Assembly (NCBI RefSeq): GCF_036967205.1
Contig: NZ_CP146022.1
Span: 5,456,001-5,520,000, forward strand
Length of the DNA stretch: 64,000 bases
Reading direction: 5' to 3'
Origin: Streptomyces sp. Q6
Lineage (GTDB): Bacteria > Actinomycetota > Actinomycetes > Streptomycetales > Streptomycetaceae
Part shown: piece by piece, positions 34,027-43,399 of the stretch
Position numbering within the stretch: position 1 is the first letter of the stretch
Layout of the letters: each line of letters starts with the position of its first letter
Translations under genes and position numbers: made by a program
Notes under the pieces: model-generated
What the model was told of the DNA's origin: nothing
Databases searched by the model: none
The model's input: the letters and a program-made list of their open reading frames with translations, nothing else

Positions 34027-35271
34027 CTACTTCTGGATCAGGCCCTCGATCTGCGACTGCGCCTCGTCGAGCGCGGCCTTCGCGGAGGTCTTGCCCTGGG
34101 CGGCCTTCTCGATCGCGGCGTCGATCTTCGACGTGATCTCGGTCCACTTGGGCTGGGACGGCGAGACGCGCGCCGACTCCATCTGCGTCTTCCAGACCTT
34201 CATGTTCGGGTCGGTGGCGAGCTCGCCGGACTTCCAGGCGTTCACGTTGGCCGGGAGGTCCTTGGTGCGCTCGAACCAGTCGCTCTGCCCCTTGGCGTCG
34301 GTCAGGTACTGGATGAACTCCTGGGCGGCGGCCTTGTGCTCGCTGTCCGAGGAGACCGCCAGGGACGAGCCGCCGGCCATGGAGGCGGAGGTCTCGTCGG
34401 TGGGCACGTTGGCGATGGCCCACTTGCCCTTGAGGTTCGGGTAGTTGTCGTCGAGCAGACCCATGTGCCAGGGGCCGCCGAAGAACATCGCGACGTTGCC
34501 GGTGTTGAAGTCCTTGGTCACGTCGTAACCGGGACGGACCGACTTCGCCGCGAGGCCGTCCTTGAAGTAGCTGGTGTAGTTCTCCAGCGCCTTGACGGCC
34601 TTCGGGCTGTTGGCGACGGCCTTGCCGTCCTTGGTGACGATCTCGCCGCCGGCCGAGTACAGGAACTGGTAGAAGCTCTGCACCGAGTCGAGGCCGTTGG
34701 GCTGGATCGACAGGCCGTAGCGGGAGCCGGCCTTCTGGTACTTCTCCGCGGCCTGCTTCAGCTCGGCCATCGTAGCCGGGGCCTTGTCGATGCCGGCCTT
34801 CTCGGCGAGGTCCGTGCGGTAGTAGAGGACGCGGGTGTCGACGTACCACGGGACGCCGTACGCCTTGCCGTCGTACTCGCCCTGCTCCCAGCCGGCCGGG
34901 AAGTAGTCCTTCTCCTGGAAGGTCTTGGTGTCGATCGGCTCCAGGGCGCCCATGTCGGCGAACTCGGTGAGGTAGCTGCCGCCCATCTGCATCACGTCGG
35001 GCAGCTTGTTCGCGGCCGCGGCGGCGACGAGCTTCTGGTGGGCGACGTCCCAGCCGATCGGGGTCACCTTCACCGTGATCTTCGGGTTCGCCTTCTCGTA
35101 GTCCTTGGCGACGTCGGCGAGCTTCTCGCCCTCGGTACCCATGGCCCAGACGGTCAGCGTCTGCTTCGCGTCGGCCGCGACCGAGTCGCCGCCGGAGCCG
35201 CCGCAGGCGGTGAGAGTCAGCGCGGACGCCAGGCTTACGGCGATCGCGGCAGTGGTGGCACGGCGGTTCAT
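34027..35271 (-). CDS. Sugar-binding lipoprotein of the CUT1 importer
   Basis: This 414-residue solute-binding protein has a lipoprotein signal peptide (lipobox LTAC, Cys near residue 23), a mature form starting CGGSGGDS and the two-lobed extracellular family 1 fold. It starts at ATG 35271 with AAGGAGGAG in front. The open frame is longer upstream, but that part crosses the operator. It delivers an oligosaccharide to the two permeases encoded next. With GH1 and a divergent acetyl esterase the substrate may be an acetylated plant oligosaccharide; this is inference. Confidence 0.93.
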   Translation of the reverse strand: MNRRATTAAIAVSLASALTLTACGGSGGDSVAADAKQTLTVWAMGTEGEKLADVAKDYEKANPKITVKVTPIGWDVAHQKLVAAAAANKLPDVMQMGGSYLTEFADMGALEPIDTKTFQEKDYFPAGWEQGEYDGKAYGVPWYVDTRVLYYRTDLAEKAGIDKAPATMAELKQAAEKYQKAGSRYGLSIQPNGLDSVQSFYQFLYSAGGEIVTKDGKAVANSPKAVKALENYTSYFKDGLAAKSVRPGYDVTKDFNTGNVAMFFGGPWHMGLLDDNYPNLKGKWAIANVPTDETSASMAGGSSLAVSSDSEHKAAAQEFIQYLTDAKGQSDWFERTKDLPANVNAWKSGELATDPNMKVWKTQMESARVSPSQPKWTEITSKIDAAIEKAAQGKTSAKAALDEAQSQIEGLIQK

Positions 35272-35299
35272 GGACGGCTCCTCCTTGAGCGGACCCCGG

Positions 35300-35328
35300 A
35301 TGTATGCGCTGTCTGTAAGCGCATACAT
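35300..35328. promoter_or_regulatory. LacI-type double operator before the sugar importer
   Basis: The perfect inverted repeat ATGTATGCGCT (35300-35310) / AGCGCATACAT (35318-35328) has a seven-base centre. Its right part, TGTAAGCGCATACA (35314-35327), is itself palindromic and matches TGAAAGCGCATTCA (39600-39613) before the lacI-type gene at 12 of 14 positions. It lies between the divergent importer and esterase genes and could control both. Confidence 0.65.
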
Positions 35329-35497
35329 AACTCTGTGCCAGGTGCCTCTGATGTGGCAAGAGGGGTCTTGGTCACACTCCCGTAACAGGAGAGGCGGTGC
35401 ACTCCTTCGAGAGTAAAAGAGACATTCCGTTTTCAGTCGGGCCACCTCGGAAGAATTGGCCTGTACCGGGTGTGATCTCTGACCTAGGGTCGCGGCC

Positions 35498-36490
35498 ATG
35501 ACAGCGTTCACACACGAATTCCCGTTCGATCCGACCTACGGCTACACGCTCGATGACCTGCTCGCCGTGCCCGCGCCGAACGACGCTCCGGCCGACTTCG
35601 ACGCGTTCTGGCGGGGCCGTCACGACGCCGCGCGGCAGGTGCGGACCCGTCCCGAGGTCGGGCGGCTCGTCGAGGAACGGGACGGCGTGCGGATCTTCGA
35701 GGTGACCTACGACTCCGTGGGCGGCGTCCGCCTCGGCGGGTGGCTGGCACTGCCGGCGGACGGCCCGGCGGAGCACGGCTTCGTCATCGGGCACGGCTAC
35801 GGCGGCCGCGACCAGGCCGGACCCGACGTGCCGCTGCCGCTGCCCCGGTCCGCGGCGATCCTGCCGTGCGTGCGGGGCATGGTGGAGCGCGGTCTCGTCG
35901 ACGGAGTGCCGTCCACCTCCGCCGAGCATGTGCTGCACGGGATCGAGACGCGTGAGACGTACGTCATCGGGGAGTGCGTCGCCGATCTGTGGTGCGCGGC
36001 GAGCGCCCTGCTGGAACTCGTCCCCGAGCTGGGGGAGCGGGTGGCCTCGGGCGCGGGGCTCGGCTACCTCGGGGAGAGCTTCGGGGGCGGGCTCGGGGCG
36101 CTCGCGCTGCCGTGGGACGAGCGGTTCGCGGCCGGGGAACTGACGGTGCCGACGTTCGGGAACCATCCGCTGCGGCTGACCCTGGACTGCATCGGGAGCG
36201 GGGCCGCCGTCCGGCGCCATCGGGAGACGCACCCCGAAGTGGTCGACGTGCTGCGGTACTTCGACGCGGCGACGGCCGCCACGCGGATCGACAAGCCGGT
36301 GCTGGTCGCCGCCGCGCTGTTCGACCCGTCGGTGCCGCCGCCGGGGCAGTTCGCCGTCCACAACTCGCTCGGCGGGGCTGCGGAGTTGATGGTGCTGGAG
36401 GCCGGGCACTTCGAGTTCCCGGGCCTGGCGGCGGCGTCGGCCGAACTGGCCGCCGCCAAGGGGGAGTTCTTCGCGCGCGTGCTCAAGTGA
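35498..36490 (+). CDS. Acetylxylan esterase/cephalosporin-C deacetylase family (AXE1)
   Basis: This 330-residue alpha/beta hydrolase of the AXE1 family has its N-terminal YTLDDLLAV and FDAFWRGRHD segments and the nucleophile elbow GESFGGG with S194. The catalytic Asp is probably in AALFDPSVPPP and the His in EAGHFEF. The family removes acetyl groups from xylo-oligosaccharides and related sugars. No signal peptide: a cytoplasmic enzyme, which suits acetylated oligosaccharides imported by the divergent ABC system. The shared promoter region contains LacI-type operators. Confidence 0.9.
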   Translation: MTAFTHEFPFDPTYGYTLDDLLAVPAPNDAPADFDAFWRGRHDAARQVRTRPEVGRLVEERDGVRIFEVTYDSVGGVRLGGWLALPADGPAEHGFVIGHGYGGRDQAGPDVPLPLPRSAAILPCVRGMVERGLVDGVPSTSAEHVLHGIETRETYVIGECVADLWCAASALLELVPELGERVASGAGLGYLGESFGGGLGALALPWDERFAAGELTVPTFGNHPLRLTLDCIGSGAAVRRHRETHPEVVDVLRYFDAATAATRIDKPVLVAAALFDPSVPPPGQFAVHNSLGGAAELMVLEAGHFEFPGLAAASAELAAAKGEFFARVLK

Positions 36491-36529
36491 CCTGACCTGG
36501 CGCGGGCCCGGGGCCGACCCGGACGGCGG

Positions 36530-36564
36530 CCGGAGGGAGGGGCGATCACTGCCCCTCCCTCCGG
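36530..36564 (+). terminator. Terminator after the esterase gene
   Basis: A perfect 14-bp stem, CCGGAGGGAGGGGC (36530-36543) / GCCCCTCCCTCCGG (36551-36564), has a seven-base loop, about 40 bp after the stop codon. Confidence 0.85.
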
Positions 36565-36713
36565 TGCGTGAGTGAGGGCGGCGGGGCGGATGTCACATTC
36601 CGGGGCGCTGGACAGTCCCTGATGCGAAACCCTTCGCCGGGTGCGTATCAGGACGTCCGCGTCCCGGGCGCATCGGGCCTCAACTCGCCCCGCCTCACGG
36701 AAAGATCACTCGC

Positions 36714-37052
36714 ATGGAGACCCTCCGGTACGTGCTCCTCGTCTTCCACCTCTTCGGGTTCGCCGCGATCATGGGCGGCCTGTTCTACCAGCTGCGGGGG
36801 AAGGACCCGGTGACCGGCGGCTACATGGTGAGCAGCGCGGTGGTTCAGCTCGTCACCGGAGCGGGACTCATCTGGACCCGCGCCACCCTCGACCTGCCGA
36901 TCCCGCACGCGAAGATGGGCGTGAAGCTGGCCCTGGACGTCCTGGTGGCGGTAGTGGCACTCGTGGGCATGCGGAACAAGCAGGCGTGGGCCTTCTACGG
37001 CGTCGGGGTACTGACGGCGGCGGCGACCGTGGTGGCCGTGGCTTGGAAGTGA
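36714..37052 (+). CDS. Small four-helix membrane protein
   Basis: This 112-residue protein has four hydrophobic segments at about residues 6-24, 38-54, 67-83 and 91-110, ending in WK. No family is assigned with certainty; the length and topology resemble actinobacterial integral membrane proteins of unknown function. It is preceded by a fairly A/T-rich GAAAGATCACTCGC leader. The final codons (GCTTGGAAGTGA) resemble the 15-bp unit of the tandem array that follows. Confidence 0.75.
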   Translation: METLRYVLLVFHLFGFAAIMGGLFYQLRGKDPVTGGYMVSSAVVQLVTGAGLIWTRATLDLPIPHAKMGVKLALDVLVAVVALVGMRNKQAWAFYGVGVLTAAATVVAVAWK

Positions 37053-37130
37053 GCGGCTTGGGCGGTGGGCCGCCGGGGAGCGGACGGCGTGCGGGCGGGC
37101 GGTTCCGCCGCCGGGCACGCTGCGAGCGGT

Positions 37131-37560
37131 CGGCTTGGAAGAGGCTGCGTGGGTACGGGCTGCGTGGATACGGGCTGAGTAGAAGCGGGCCTCGCGGATA
37201 CGGGCTGAGTGGAAGCGGGCCGCGTGGAAGCGGGTCGCGCGGATACGGGCTGAGTGGAAGCGGGCCGCGTGGAAGCGGGCCGCCTGGATACAGGCTACTG
37301 GGTGGGCCGTGTCGAAGTGGGCCGTTCGGGAGGGGGCCGCTTGGTGGTGAGTCGCCTGGGGTGAGTCACCTGGAGGCGGGCCGCCTGGATACGGGCTACT
37401 GGGTGGGCCGTGTCGAAGTGGGCCGTTCGGGAGGGGGCCGCTTGGTGGCGAGTCGCCTGGGGTGCATCGCCTGGGGTGCATCGCCTGGGGTGAGTCGCCT
37501 GGAAGCGGGCCGCCCGGGGTGGGCTGCCGTGACGTGAGCCCACCTGAGGTGGGCCGCCCG
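37131..37560. repeat. 15-bp tandem repeat array downstream of the membrane protein gene
   Basis: About 27 degenerate units of roughly 15 bp with the pattern CGCSTGGAWRCGGGC run from 37131 to about 37560, with some 12- to 14-bp units. A larger period is also present: about 80 bp starting at 37281 recur from 37382 (101-bp shift). The first units resemble the last codons of the upstream gene. In one minus-strand frame the units read as five-residue repeats such as ARFHA and SARIR. 37053-37616 holds nothing else. Confidence 0.88.
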
Positions 37561-37616
37561 GCGGTGCGGGGCCCTGGGTGAGGCGCAAGGTGGGGGCCGG
37601 CTGGGGACAGGCGGGC

Positions 37617-38411
37617 TCAGATCGCGTACTCCGTGAAATGGCCGCAGCCCTCGAAGCCCCACCGCCGGTACACCGGCTCGCCCTCCTCCGAGGCCTGGAG
37701 GACCGCGATGTCGTGGCCCAGCGCGCGGGCCGTGCGCAGGGCCGCCACGGTCATCGCGCCGCCGTGACCGCGGCGCCGGTGGGTGTCGAGGGTGCAGATG
37801 TTGTAGAGGCCGGCCACGCCCGCGTGGTCGAAGACCTCGGCCGTGCAGACCGGGCGGCCCGCCACGTAGCCGACCAGGCAGTGGGCCGGGCTGCCCGCGG
37901 CCAGGAGCCGCGGGGCGGCAGCGGCGTAGAAGCGCCGTACGGTCGCGGAGGGCGGGGTCCAGTTGGCGGCGAGGACGGTGGCGTAGTCGGTGAGCGCGGC
38001 CGGGGTCGTCACCGGGCGGATGTCGAGGTCCGAGGCCGCCGGTGCGGGGACGGTGCCGTCCAGGCGTGCCCACATGGCGGTCTCCCGCTCGGAGGCGGTG
38101 AGCCCCGCGGCGACGAGCCGGGCACCGAGGTCGGCCGGTTCGGCGGCGGGCCCCACCCACCAGGAGAACGGGCGCCCCGTGCCGCGCAGTTCGCGTACCG
38201 TCTCCGCGATACGCCGATCGGCGTCGCCGGGGGAGAGGCGGGCCGCCGCGACGATGTTGAACGTGTCGTCGGGCAGACCGCTGTCGGCGACCAGCAGGTC
38301 GCCGGAGTCCACGACCCGGGCGCCGGGCAGGGCGCGGTGCAGATGGCAGGCGTGTTCGGCGAGGTTCCGCTCCATGGCGGACAGCGGGGCGGGTGAGGGG
38401 CGCTCGGACAT
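37617..38411 (-). CDS. GNAT-family N-acetyltransferase
   Basis: This 264-residue protein has a GNAT domain in the C-terminal half: an acetyl-CoA loop at [18 protein letters not shown] (the R/Q-x-x-G-x-G/A motif), followed by [20 protein letters not shown], typical of motif B. The N-terminal 130 residues form a less conserved substrate part. ATG 38411 is chosen over an earlier ATG because the family starts near here. The acceptor is unknown. It is the next gene after lacI on the same strand. Confidence 0.85.
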   Translation of the reverse strand: MSERPSPAPLSAMERNLAEHACHLHRALPGARVVDSGDLLVADSGLPDDTFNIVAAARLSPGDADRRIAETVRELRGTGRPFSWWVGPAAEPADLGARLVAAGLTASERETAMWARLDGTVPAPAASDLDIRPVTTPAALTDYATVLAANWTPPSATVRRFYAAAAPRLLAAGSPAHCLVGYVAGRPVCTAEVFDHAGVAGLYNICTLDTHRRRGHGGAMTVAALRTARALGHDIAVLQASEEGEPVYRRWGFEGCGHFTEYAI

Positions 38412-38451
38412 GGGGCCATCGTGCGGGAATGCCGGGCCCCGGTGCATCCGG

Positions 38452-39552
38452 TTATGCCGGCGCGGCACCCCGCGACGCGCAGCCGCAGCTCTCCCGGCGG
38501 GCCACCGACACGGGCAGCACCATCGACACGGGTTCCTTGTCCTGCCGCCCGGTGAGCCGGCGCACCAGGAGCTCCACCGCCTCCTCGCCCATCCGCCGCA
38601 TCGGCTGCCGGACGGTGGTGAGCGCGGGGCGCACCAGGCGGCTGAGCGCGATGCCGTCGAAGCCGGTGACGGCGATGTCCTCGGGGACGCGGACGCCCCG
38701 GCGCTCCAGTGTGTGCAGGGCGCCGACCGCCATCTGGTCGTTGGCGAACAGCAGCGCCTCGGGGCGGTCGCCCGGACGGTCGAGGAGGACGTCGGCGGCG
38801 CGGGCGCCCTCCGGCTGCGTCATCATGCCGACCCGCAGGTCGGGTGCGTCCGAGACCTGGATGCCCGCCGCGCGGCACGCCTCGACGTAGCCGCGGAAGC
38901 GTGCCTCCACGTCCGGCGACTCCTCGGCGGAGCCGACGTACGCGAGCCGCCGCAGCCCGTGGTCCTCGATCAGGTGCCGGGTCAGCTCGCGCTGGCCGTC
39001 CGCGTTCGCGACCTCGATGTGGTCCAGGTGGTCGAGGTCGTCGGACTCACGGGGTCCGGCGAGCATCACCACCGGCTGCCGCCGCGAGATGACCTCCAGC
39101 TCCTCCGTCGGCACGGTCCTCGCGAGCACGGCGAACCCGTCGACCCGTCCCGCGACCTTCGCCACGAGGCTCTCCGGGCCGCCCTTCAGCGACGCGGCGA
39201 TCAGCAGCGCGTACCCGTGCCGGCGCGCGGCGCGCTCCATGCCGCGGATGATCTGGTCGGAGTAGAGCATCGCGGCGTCGTTGTCGGCCTCGTCCCCGGC
39301 GCCGGTCTCCGCCTCGGACTCGGCGTCCGGGTCGGAGTAGTCGGGGAAGCACAGGCCCAGCACACCGGTGGACCGGCTGGCGAGACCGCGCGCGTTCCCG
39401 CTCGGGACGTAGCCGAGCTCGCGGGCCGCCGCGAGGACCCGCTCGCGGGTCTGGGCGCGGACCGAGTCGGGGTTGCGGTAGACGCGGGAGACGGTGGCGA
39501 TGGAGACGCCGGACCGCTCGGCCACGTCGTACACCGTGGGGGCTGTGCTCAC
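38452..39552 (-). CDS. LacI-family transcriptional regulator
   Basis: This 366-residue protein has an N-terminal HTH and hinge ([20 protein letters not shown] at residues 6-25, hinge GNARGLA), then a periplasmic-binding-like effector domain. An acidic insertion ([19 protein letters not shown], about 73-91) is unusual in the first lobe. It starts at GTG 39552. A palindrome TGAAAGCGCATTCA sits 48 bp upstream, and a close relative lies before the sugar importer, so autoregulation plus control of the importer are likely. The sugar ligand is unknown. Confidence 0.92.
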   Translation of the reverse strand: MSTAPTVYDVAERSGVSIATVSRVYRNPDSVRAQTRERVLAAARELGYVPSGNARGLASRSTGVLGLCFPDYSDPDAESEAETGAGDEADNDAAMLYSDQIIRGMERAARRHGYALLIAASLKGGPESLVAKVAGRVDGFAVLARTVPTEELEVISRRQPVVMLAGPRESDDLDHLDHIEVANADGQRELTRHLIEDHGLRRLAYVGSAEESPDVEARFRGYVEACRAAGIQVSDAPDLRVGMMTQPEGARAADVLLDRPGDRPEALLFANDQMAVGALHTLERRGVRVPEDIAVTGFDGIALSRLVRPALTTVRQPMRRMGEEAVELLVRRLTGRQDKEPVSMVLPVSVARRESCGCASRGAAPA

Positions 39553-39599
39553 CGGGTGGGACCCCCATGTGCTTCGTGGGACGACAGGTGACAGAGAAA

Positions 39600-39613
39600 T
39601 GAAAGCGCATTCA
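39600..39613. promoter_or_regulatory. LacI-type operator upstream of the lacI-like gene
   Basis: TGAAAGCGCATTCA is palindromic except at the two positions beside the central GCGC and two outer ones, and it matches the operator before the sugar importer. Its position before the gene suggests negative autoregulation. Confidence 0.6.
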
Positions 39614-39703
39614 CCCTAGGTCGGGGTGGGCGACCGGAGCAAGAGCGGGCCTGTGCGGTGTCCGAGAGGTTCCGTTTCGTGCCCTTGCGGGAAGGGGTGT
39701 GCG

Positions 39704-40633
39704 TCAGGACAGCAGGAGTCGCAGGAGTTCGCCGGTGCGCTCCTGGTCGGTCGGACGCAGGCCCGATTTCGTGGCGTTCTTCCAGGTCAGGGAGACGACA
39801 GGGGTCTCGCCCTCGCCGACGGTCACCTTCGATCCGGCGTACCGCTCACCGGCGCCGGTCTTCCCGCGCAGTTTCCCGGCGGCCCGCTCGGCCGCCGCCT
39901 TCGACGGCGTCAGCGCGCAGAGCGTCTCCGTCGGGTTCTTCGTGCCGTCGACCCGGCCCGCGACACCGACCAGGGTGATGCCCCGCTCGCGGTACTCGGG
40001 GCGCTTTCCGTACAAGGAGGCCTCGTAGACGTCGTCGCCGAGGCAGTCGAGGACCGCCCGGTACGCGGAGTCGTCCGTGACGGCGTCGGAGGGCGCTTCG
40101 AGGGGGAGGGTGGCGCCGTCGAGCCAGTCGGTCACGCGCGCGGAGGCGGACACGGCGAAGGACGCCTGGCCGTCCTTGCTCAGCCGCACGCCGTCGCCGC
40201 CCTCGTCCGACGCCTTGTAGCCGCGCTTCGTCAGGGCGGCGCGGGCCGCGTCGACGTCGAACGTCCCGGTGAGCCGCTGCGACTGCTGGCTCCCCAGAAG
40301 CAGGGACGTCTCGATGTTCTTGGCGTCGAAGCCGTACCGGGTCCTGAACGTGGCGCGGGACTCGGGGCGGCCGCTGAGCTCCCACACCCCGTATCCGTCG
40401 AGCCCCCGGTACAGCGAGGCGCCCGTGGCGACGAGCCGGCGGGCGGTCCGTACGTCCCGGTACGTCAGCGGCAGCTCGGCCGACGACGCGGGAACCGCGG
40501 ACAGCGCCGCCGTCAGCCCGCGCTCCCCGTCACCGGCCGTGCCGTCGTCGTTCTGCGCCCCGCAGGCCACAGCGCTCGCCCCGAGCACCCCGGCCAACAG
40601 GGGCACCATGAATCTCCTGGTCACCATCCGCAT
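39704..40633 (-). CDS. Lipoprotein of unknown function
   Basis: This 309-residue protein has a clear lipoprotein signal (RRFMVPLLAGVLGASAVAC, Cys near residue 24). The mature part has no family I recognise, with an internal region repeating a ladder of R/T/G-rich strands. It lies 42 bp downstream of sdhB on the same strand and could be cotranscribed. The upstream alternative start ATG 40627 shifts only two residues. It would be anchored on the outer face of the membrane. Confidence 0.8.
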   Translation of the reverse strand: MRMVTRRFMVPLLAGVLGASAVACGAQNDDGTAGDGERGLTAALSAVPASSAELPLTYRDVRTARRLVATGASLYRGLDGYGVWELSGRPESRATFRTRYGFDAKNIETSLLLGSQQSQRLTGTFDVDAARAALTKRGYKASDEGGDGVRLSKDGQASFAVSASARVTDWLDGATLPLEAPSDAVTDDSAYRAVLDCLGDDVYEASLYGKRPEYRERGITLVGVAGRVDGTKNPTETLCALTPSKAAAERAAGKLRGKTGAGERYAGSKVTVGEGETPVVSLTWKNATKSGLRPTDQERTGELLRLLLS

Positions 40634-40675
40634 GCGCGGCAGTCTGGCACGCGGGACCGGCCGACAGCCGGGGGA

Positions 40676-41449
40676 CTACGGCTTCCGCCGCCGGATCACC
40701 TTCCCCAGCCACACCACGGGATCGTATTTGCGGTCAACCGCCCTTTCCTTCAAGGGAATCAGCGCGTTGTCCGTGATCTTGATGCCCTCCGGGCAGACCT
40801 CCGTGCAGCACTTCGTGATGTTGCAGTAGCCGAGGCCGTGCTCGTCCTGGGCGGTGCGCTTGCGGTCGAGGCCCTCGGCGGCGGCCGCGTCGAGCGGGTG
40901 CATGTCCAGCTCGGCGACCCGCATCAGGAACCGGGGACCCGCGAACGCGGGCTTGTTCTCCTCGTGGTCCCGCACCACATGGCACGTGTCCTGGCACAGG
41001 AAGCACTCGATGCACTTGCGGAACTCCTGCGAGCGGTCCACGTCCTGCTGCATCATCCGGTACTCGCCGGGCCCGACCCCGGCGGGCGGCACGAAGGCCG
41101 GCACCTCGCGGGCCTTCGTGTAGTTGAAGCCGACGTCCGTCACCAGGTCCCGGACGACGGGGAAGGCGCGCAGCGGTGTCACGGTGATGACGTCGCCCGG
41201 GTCGAAGACCGACATCCGCGTCATGCACATCAGCCGCGGCCGTCCGTTGATCTCGGCCGAGCACGACCCGCACTTGCCCGCCTTGCAGTTCCAGCGGACC
41301 GCCAGGTCGGGGGCCTGGGTCGCCTGGATGCGGTGGATGATGTCGAGGACCACCTCGCCGTCGTTCACCTCGACCGCGAAGTCCTCCAGACCGCCGCCGT
41401 CCGTGTCCCCGCGCCACACCTTGAAGTGCGCCTCGTACGTGTCGCTCAC
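40676..41449 (-). CDS. sdhB: Succinate dehydrogenase/fumarate reductase iron-sulfur subunit
   Basis: This 257-residue subunit carries all three clusters: [2Fe-2S] C55, C60, C63 and C75 (NCKAGKCGSC and MC), [4Fe-4S] in CIECFLCQDTC, and [3Fe-4S] in CNITKCCTEVCPEG. It passes electrons from the flavoprotein to the membrane quinone site. ATG 41449 overlaps the sdhA stop (ATGA). This Sdh belongs to the actinobacterial type with a long membrane subunit; I recall the same order in S. coelicolor near bldK and in mycobacterial Sdh1. Confidence 0.95.
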   Translation of the reverse strand: MSDTYEAHFKVWRGDTDGGGLEDFAVEVNDGEVVLDIIHRIQATQAPDLAVRWNCKAGKCGSCSAEINGRPRLMCMTRMSVFDPGDVITVTPLRAFPVVRDLVTDVGFNYTKAREVPAFVPPAGVGPGEYRMMQQDVDRSQEFRKCIECFLCQDTCHVVRDHEENKPAFAGPRFLMRVAELDMHPLDAAAAEGLDRKRTAQDEHGLGYCNITKCCTEVCPEGIKITDNALIPLKERAVDRKYDPVVWLGKVIRRRKP

Positions 41450-43383
41450 TCGAAGAGCTCCTCTTCGGCCAGGTACTTCACCAGCTCCTCCTTCTCGAAG
41501 AGGGCGAGCAGGTCGGGGCGGACGGGTTCGGTGGTCTCGCGTACGAGATCGATCTGGCCGCGCACCGGGTCGGTGGCGGCCAACCCGCCGGTGGGATCAC
41601 GGAGTTGGCACAGCAGGTTCACCCGGCGCCACTCGCGGTCCATCGCCGGACGGTCCTCGCGGGTGTGCCCGCCGCGGGACTCCGTGCGCTCCAGGGCGGC
41701 CCGCGCGATGCACTCGCTGACCAGGAGCATGTTGCGCAGGTCGAGCGCGAGGTGCCAGCCGGGATTGAACTGCCGGTGCCCCTCGACCCCGGCCCGCCGC
41801 GCCCGCAGCCGCAGGTCCGCGAGCTTGCGCAGCGCCTGCTCCATCTCGCCCTCGCGGCGGATGATGCCGACCAGGTCGTTCATCGCCTGCTGGAGTTCCT
41901 GGTGCAGCGTGTACGGGTTCTCGGGGACGGTGCCCTCCTCCTGGCCCTCGGCCGAGAAGGGGCGCAGCGCCTCGGCGGCGGCCGCGTCGATCTGGAGGTC
42001 GGTGACGCCGGGGCGGTCGCCGTCGAACCCGGCCGCGTACTCGGCGGCGTGCAGTCCGGCGCGCCGTCCGAAGACCAGCAGGTCGGAGAGGGAGTTGCCG
42101 CCGAGCCGGTTGGAGCCGTGCATACCGCCGGCCACCTCGCCGGCCGCGTACAGACCGGGCACGCCGCGCGCCGCCGCCGTGTCCGAGTCGACCGCGATGC
42201 CGCCCATCACGTAGTGGCAGGTCGGCCCGACCTCCATCGCCTCGGCCGTGATGTCGACGTCCGCCAGCTCCTTGAACTGGTGGTACATGGACGGAAGCCG
42301 GCGGCGGATGACGTCCGCCGGCATACGGGTCGACACGTCGAGGAACACGCCGCCGTGCGGGGAGCCGCGCCCGGCCTTCACCTCGGAGTTGATGGCCCGC
42401 GCGACCTCGTCGCGGGGCAGCAGCTCGGGGGGCCGCCGGTTGTGGTCCGGGTCCTCGTACCAGCGGTCGCCCTCCTCCTCCGACTGCGCGTACTTCTCCT
42501 TGAACACGTCGGGGACGTAGTCGAACATGAACCGCTTGCCCTCGGAGTTCCTGAGCACCCCGCCGTCGCCGCGCACGGACTCGGTGACCAGGATCCCCTT
42601 CACCGACGGCGGCCAGACCATGCCCGTCGGGTGGAACTGCACGAACTCCATGTTCAGGAGCGGCGCCCCGGCGAGCAGCGCGAGCGCGTGCCCGTCACCC
42701 GTGTACTCCCACGAGTTCGACGTCACCTTGAAGGACTTGCCGATACCGCCGGTGGACAGCACGACAGCGGGCGCCTCGAGCACGAAGAACCGTCCGCTCT
42801 CGCGCTCGTAGCAGAAGGCGCCGGAGACGCGCTCGCCCGCCTCGTCCTTCAACACCCGTGTGACGGTGCACTCCTGAAAGACCTTCAGACGAGACTCGTA
42901 GTCGCCGGTCTCCTTGAAGTCCTCCTGCTGGAGCTGGACGATCTTCTGCTGGAGCGTGCGGATGAGTTCGAGGCCGGTACGGTCACCGACGTGCGCGAGG
43001 CGCGGGTACTCGTGCCCGCCGAAGTTGCGCTGCGAGATCCGCCCGTCGGCCGTCCGGTCGAAGAGCGCGCCCCAGGTCTCCAGCTCCCAGACCCGGTCGG
43101 GCGCTTCGCGGGCGTGCAGCTCCGCCATCCGCCACTGGTTGAGGAACTTGCCGCCGCGCATCGTGTCGCGGAAGTGGACCTGCCAGTTGTCCCCCGAGTT
43201 CACATTGCCCATGGCGGCCGCGATGCCGCCCTCCGCCATCACCGTATGGGCCTTGCCGAACAGGGACTTGCAGATCACGGCCGTACGGGCGCCACGCTCA
43301 CGCGCCTCGATCGCGGCCCGCAGACCGGCCCCGCCCGCGCCCACCACGACGACATCCCACCGCTGCCGCTCCACCACTGACAT
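41446..43383 (-). CDS. sdhA: Succinate dehydrogenase/fumarate reductase flavoprotein subunit
   Basis: This 645-residue protein has an FAD-binding GAGGAGLRAAIEARERG at about 16-32 and a likely covalent FAD attachment at H46 in KAHTVMAEGGIAAAMGN. The active-site region is PHGGVFLDVSTR, and the substrate-side histidine and arginine lie in the C-terminal half. It oxidises succinate to fumarate at the inner face of the membrane. It begins 16 bp after the membrane subunit stop and overlaps sdhB. Confidence 0.95.
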   Translation of the reverse strand: MSVVERQRWDVVVVGAGGAGLRAAIEARERGARTAVICKSLFGKAHTVMAEGGIAAAMGNVNSGDNWQVHFRDTMRGGKFLNQWRMAELHAREAPDRVWELETWGALFDRTADGRISQRNFGGHEYPRLAHVGDRTGLELIRTLQQKIVQLQQEDFKETGDYESRLKVFQECTVTRVLKDEAGERVSGAFCYERESGRFFVLEAPAVVLSTGGIGKSFKVTSNSWEYTGDGHALALLAGAPLLNMEFVQFHPTGMVWPPSVKGILVTESVRGDGGVLRNSEGKRFMFDYVPDVFKEKYAQSEEEGDRWYEDPDHNRRPPELLPRDEVARAINSEVKAGRGSPHGGVFLDVSTRMPADVIRRRLPSMYHQFKELADVDITAEAMEVGPTCHYVMGGIAVDSDTAAARGVPGLYAAGEVAGGMHGSNRLGGNSLSDLLVFGRRAGLHAAEYAAGFDGDRPGVTDLQIDAAAAEALRPFSAEGQEEGTVPENPYTLHQELQQAMNDLVGIIRREGEMEQALRKLADLRLRARRAGVEGHRQFNPGWHLALDLRNMLLVSECIARAALERTESRGGHTREDRPAMDREWRRVNLLCQLRDPTGGLAATDPVRGQIDLVRETTEPVRPDLLALFEKEELVKYLAEEELFE

Positions 43384-43399
43384 CAGAAGGCACCGTCCA

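Noticed and set aside
30896-35271. Identification of the sugar operon as the cellobiose system cebEFG-bglC
   Set aside because: The gene set is similar, but the operators found differ from the TGGGAGCGCTCCCA site I know for CebR, and an acetyl esterase is divergent; the substrate is left open.
36648-37481. Minus-strand open frame with pentapeptide-like repeats
   Set aside because: It overlaps a good membrane protein gene on the other strand, has no ribosome site or conserved domain, and arises from the 15-bp array; kept only as a finding.
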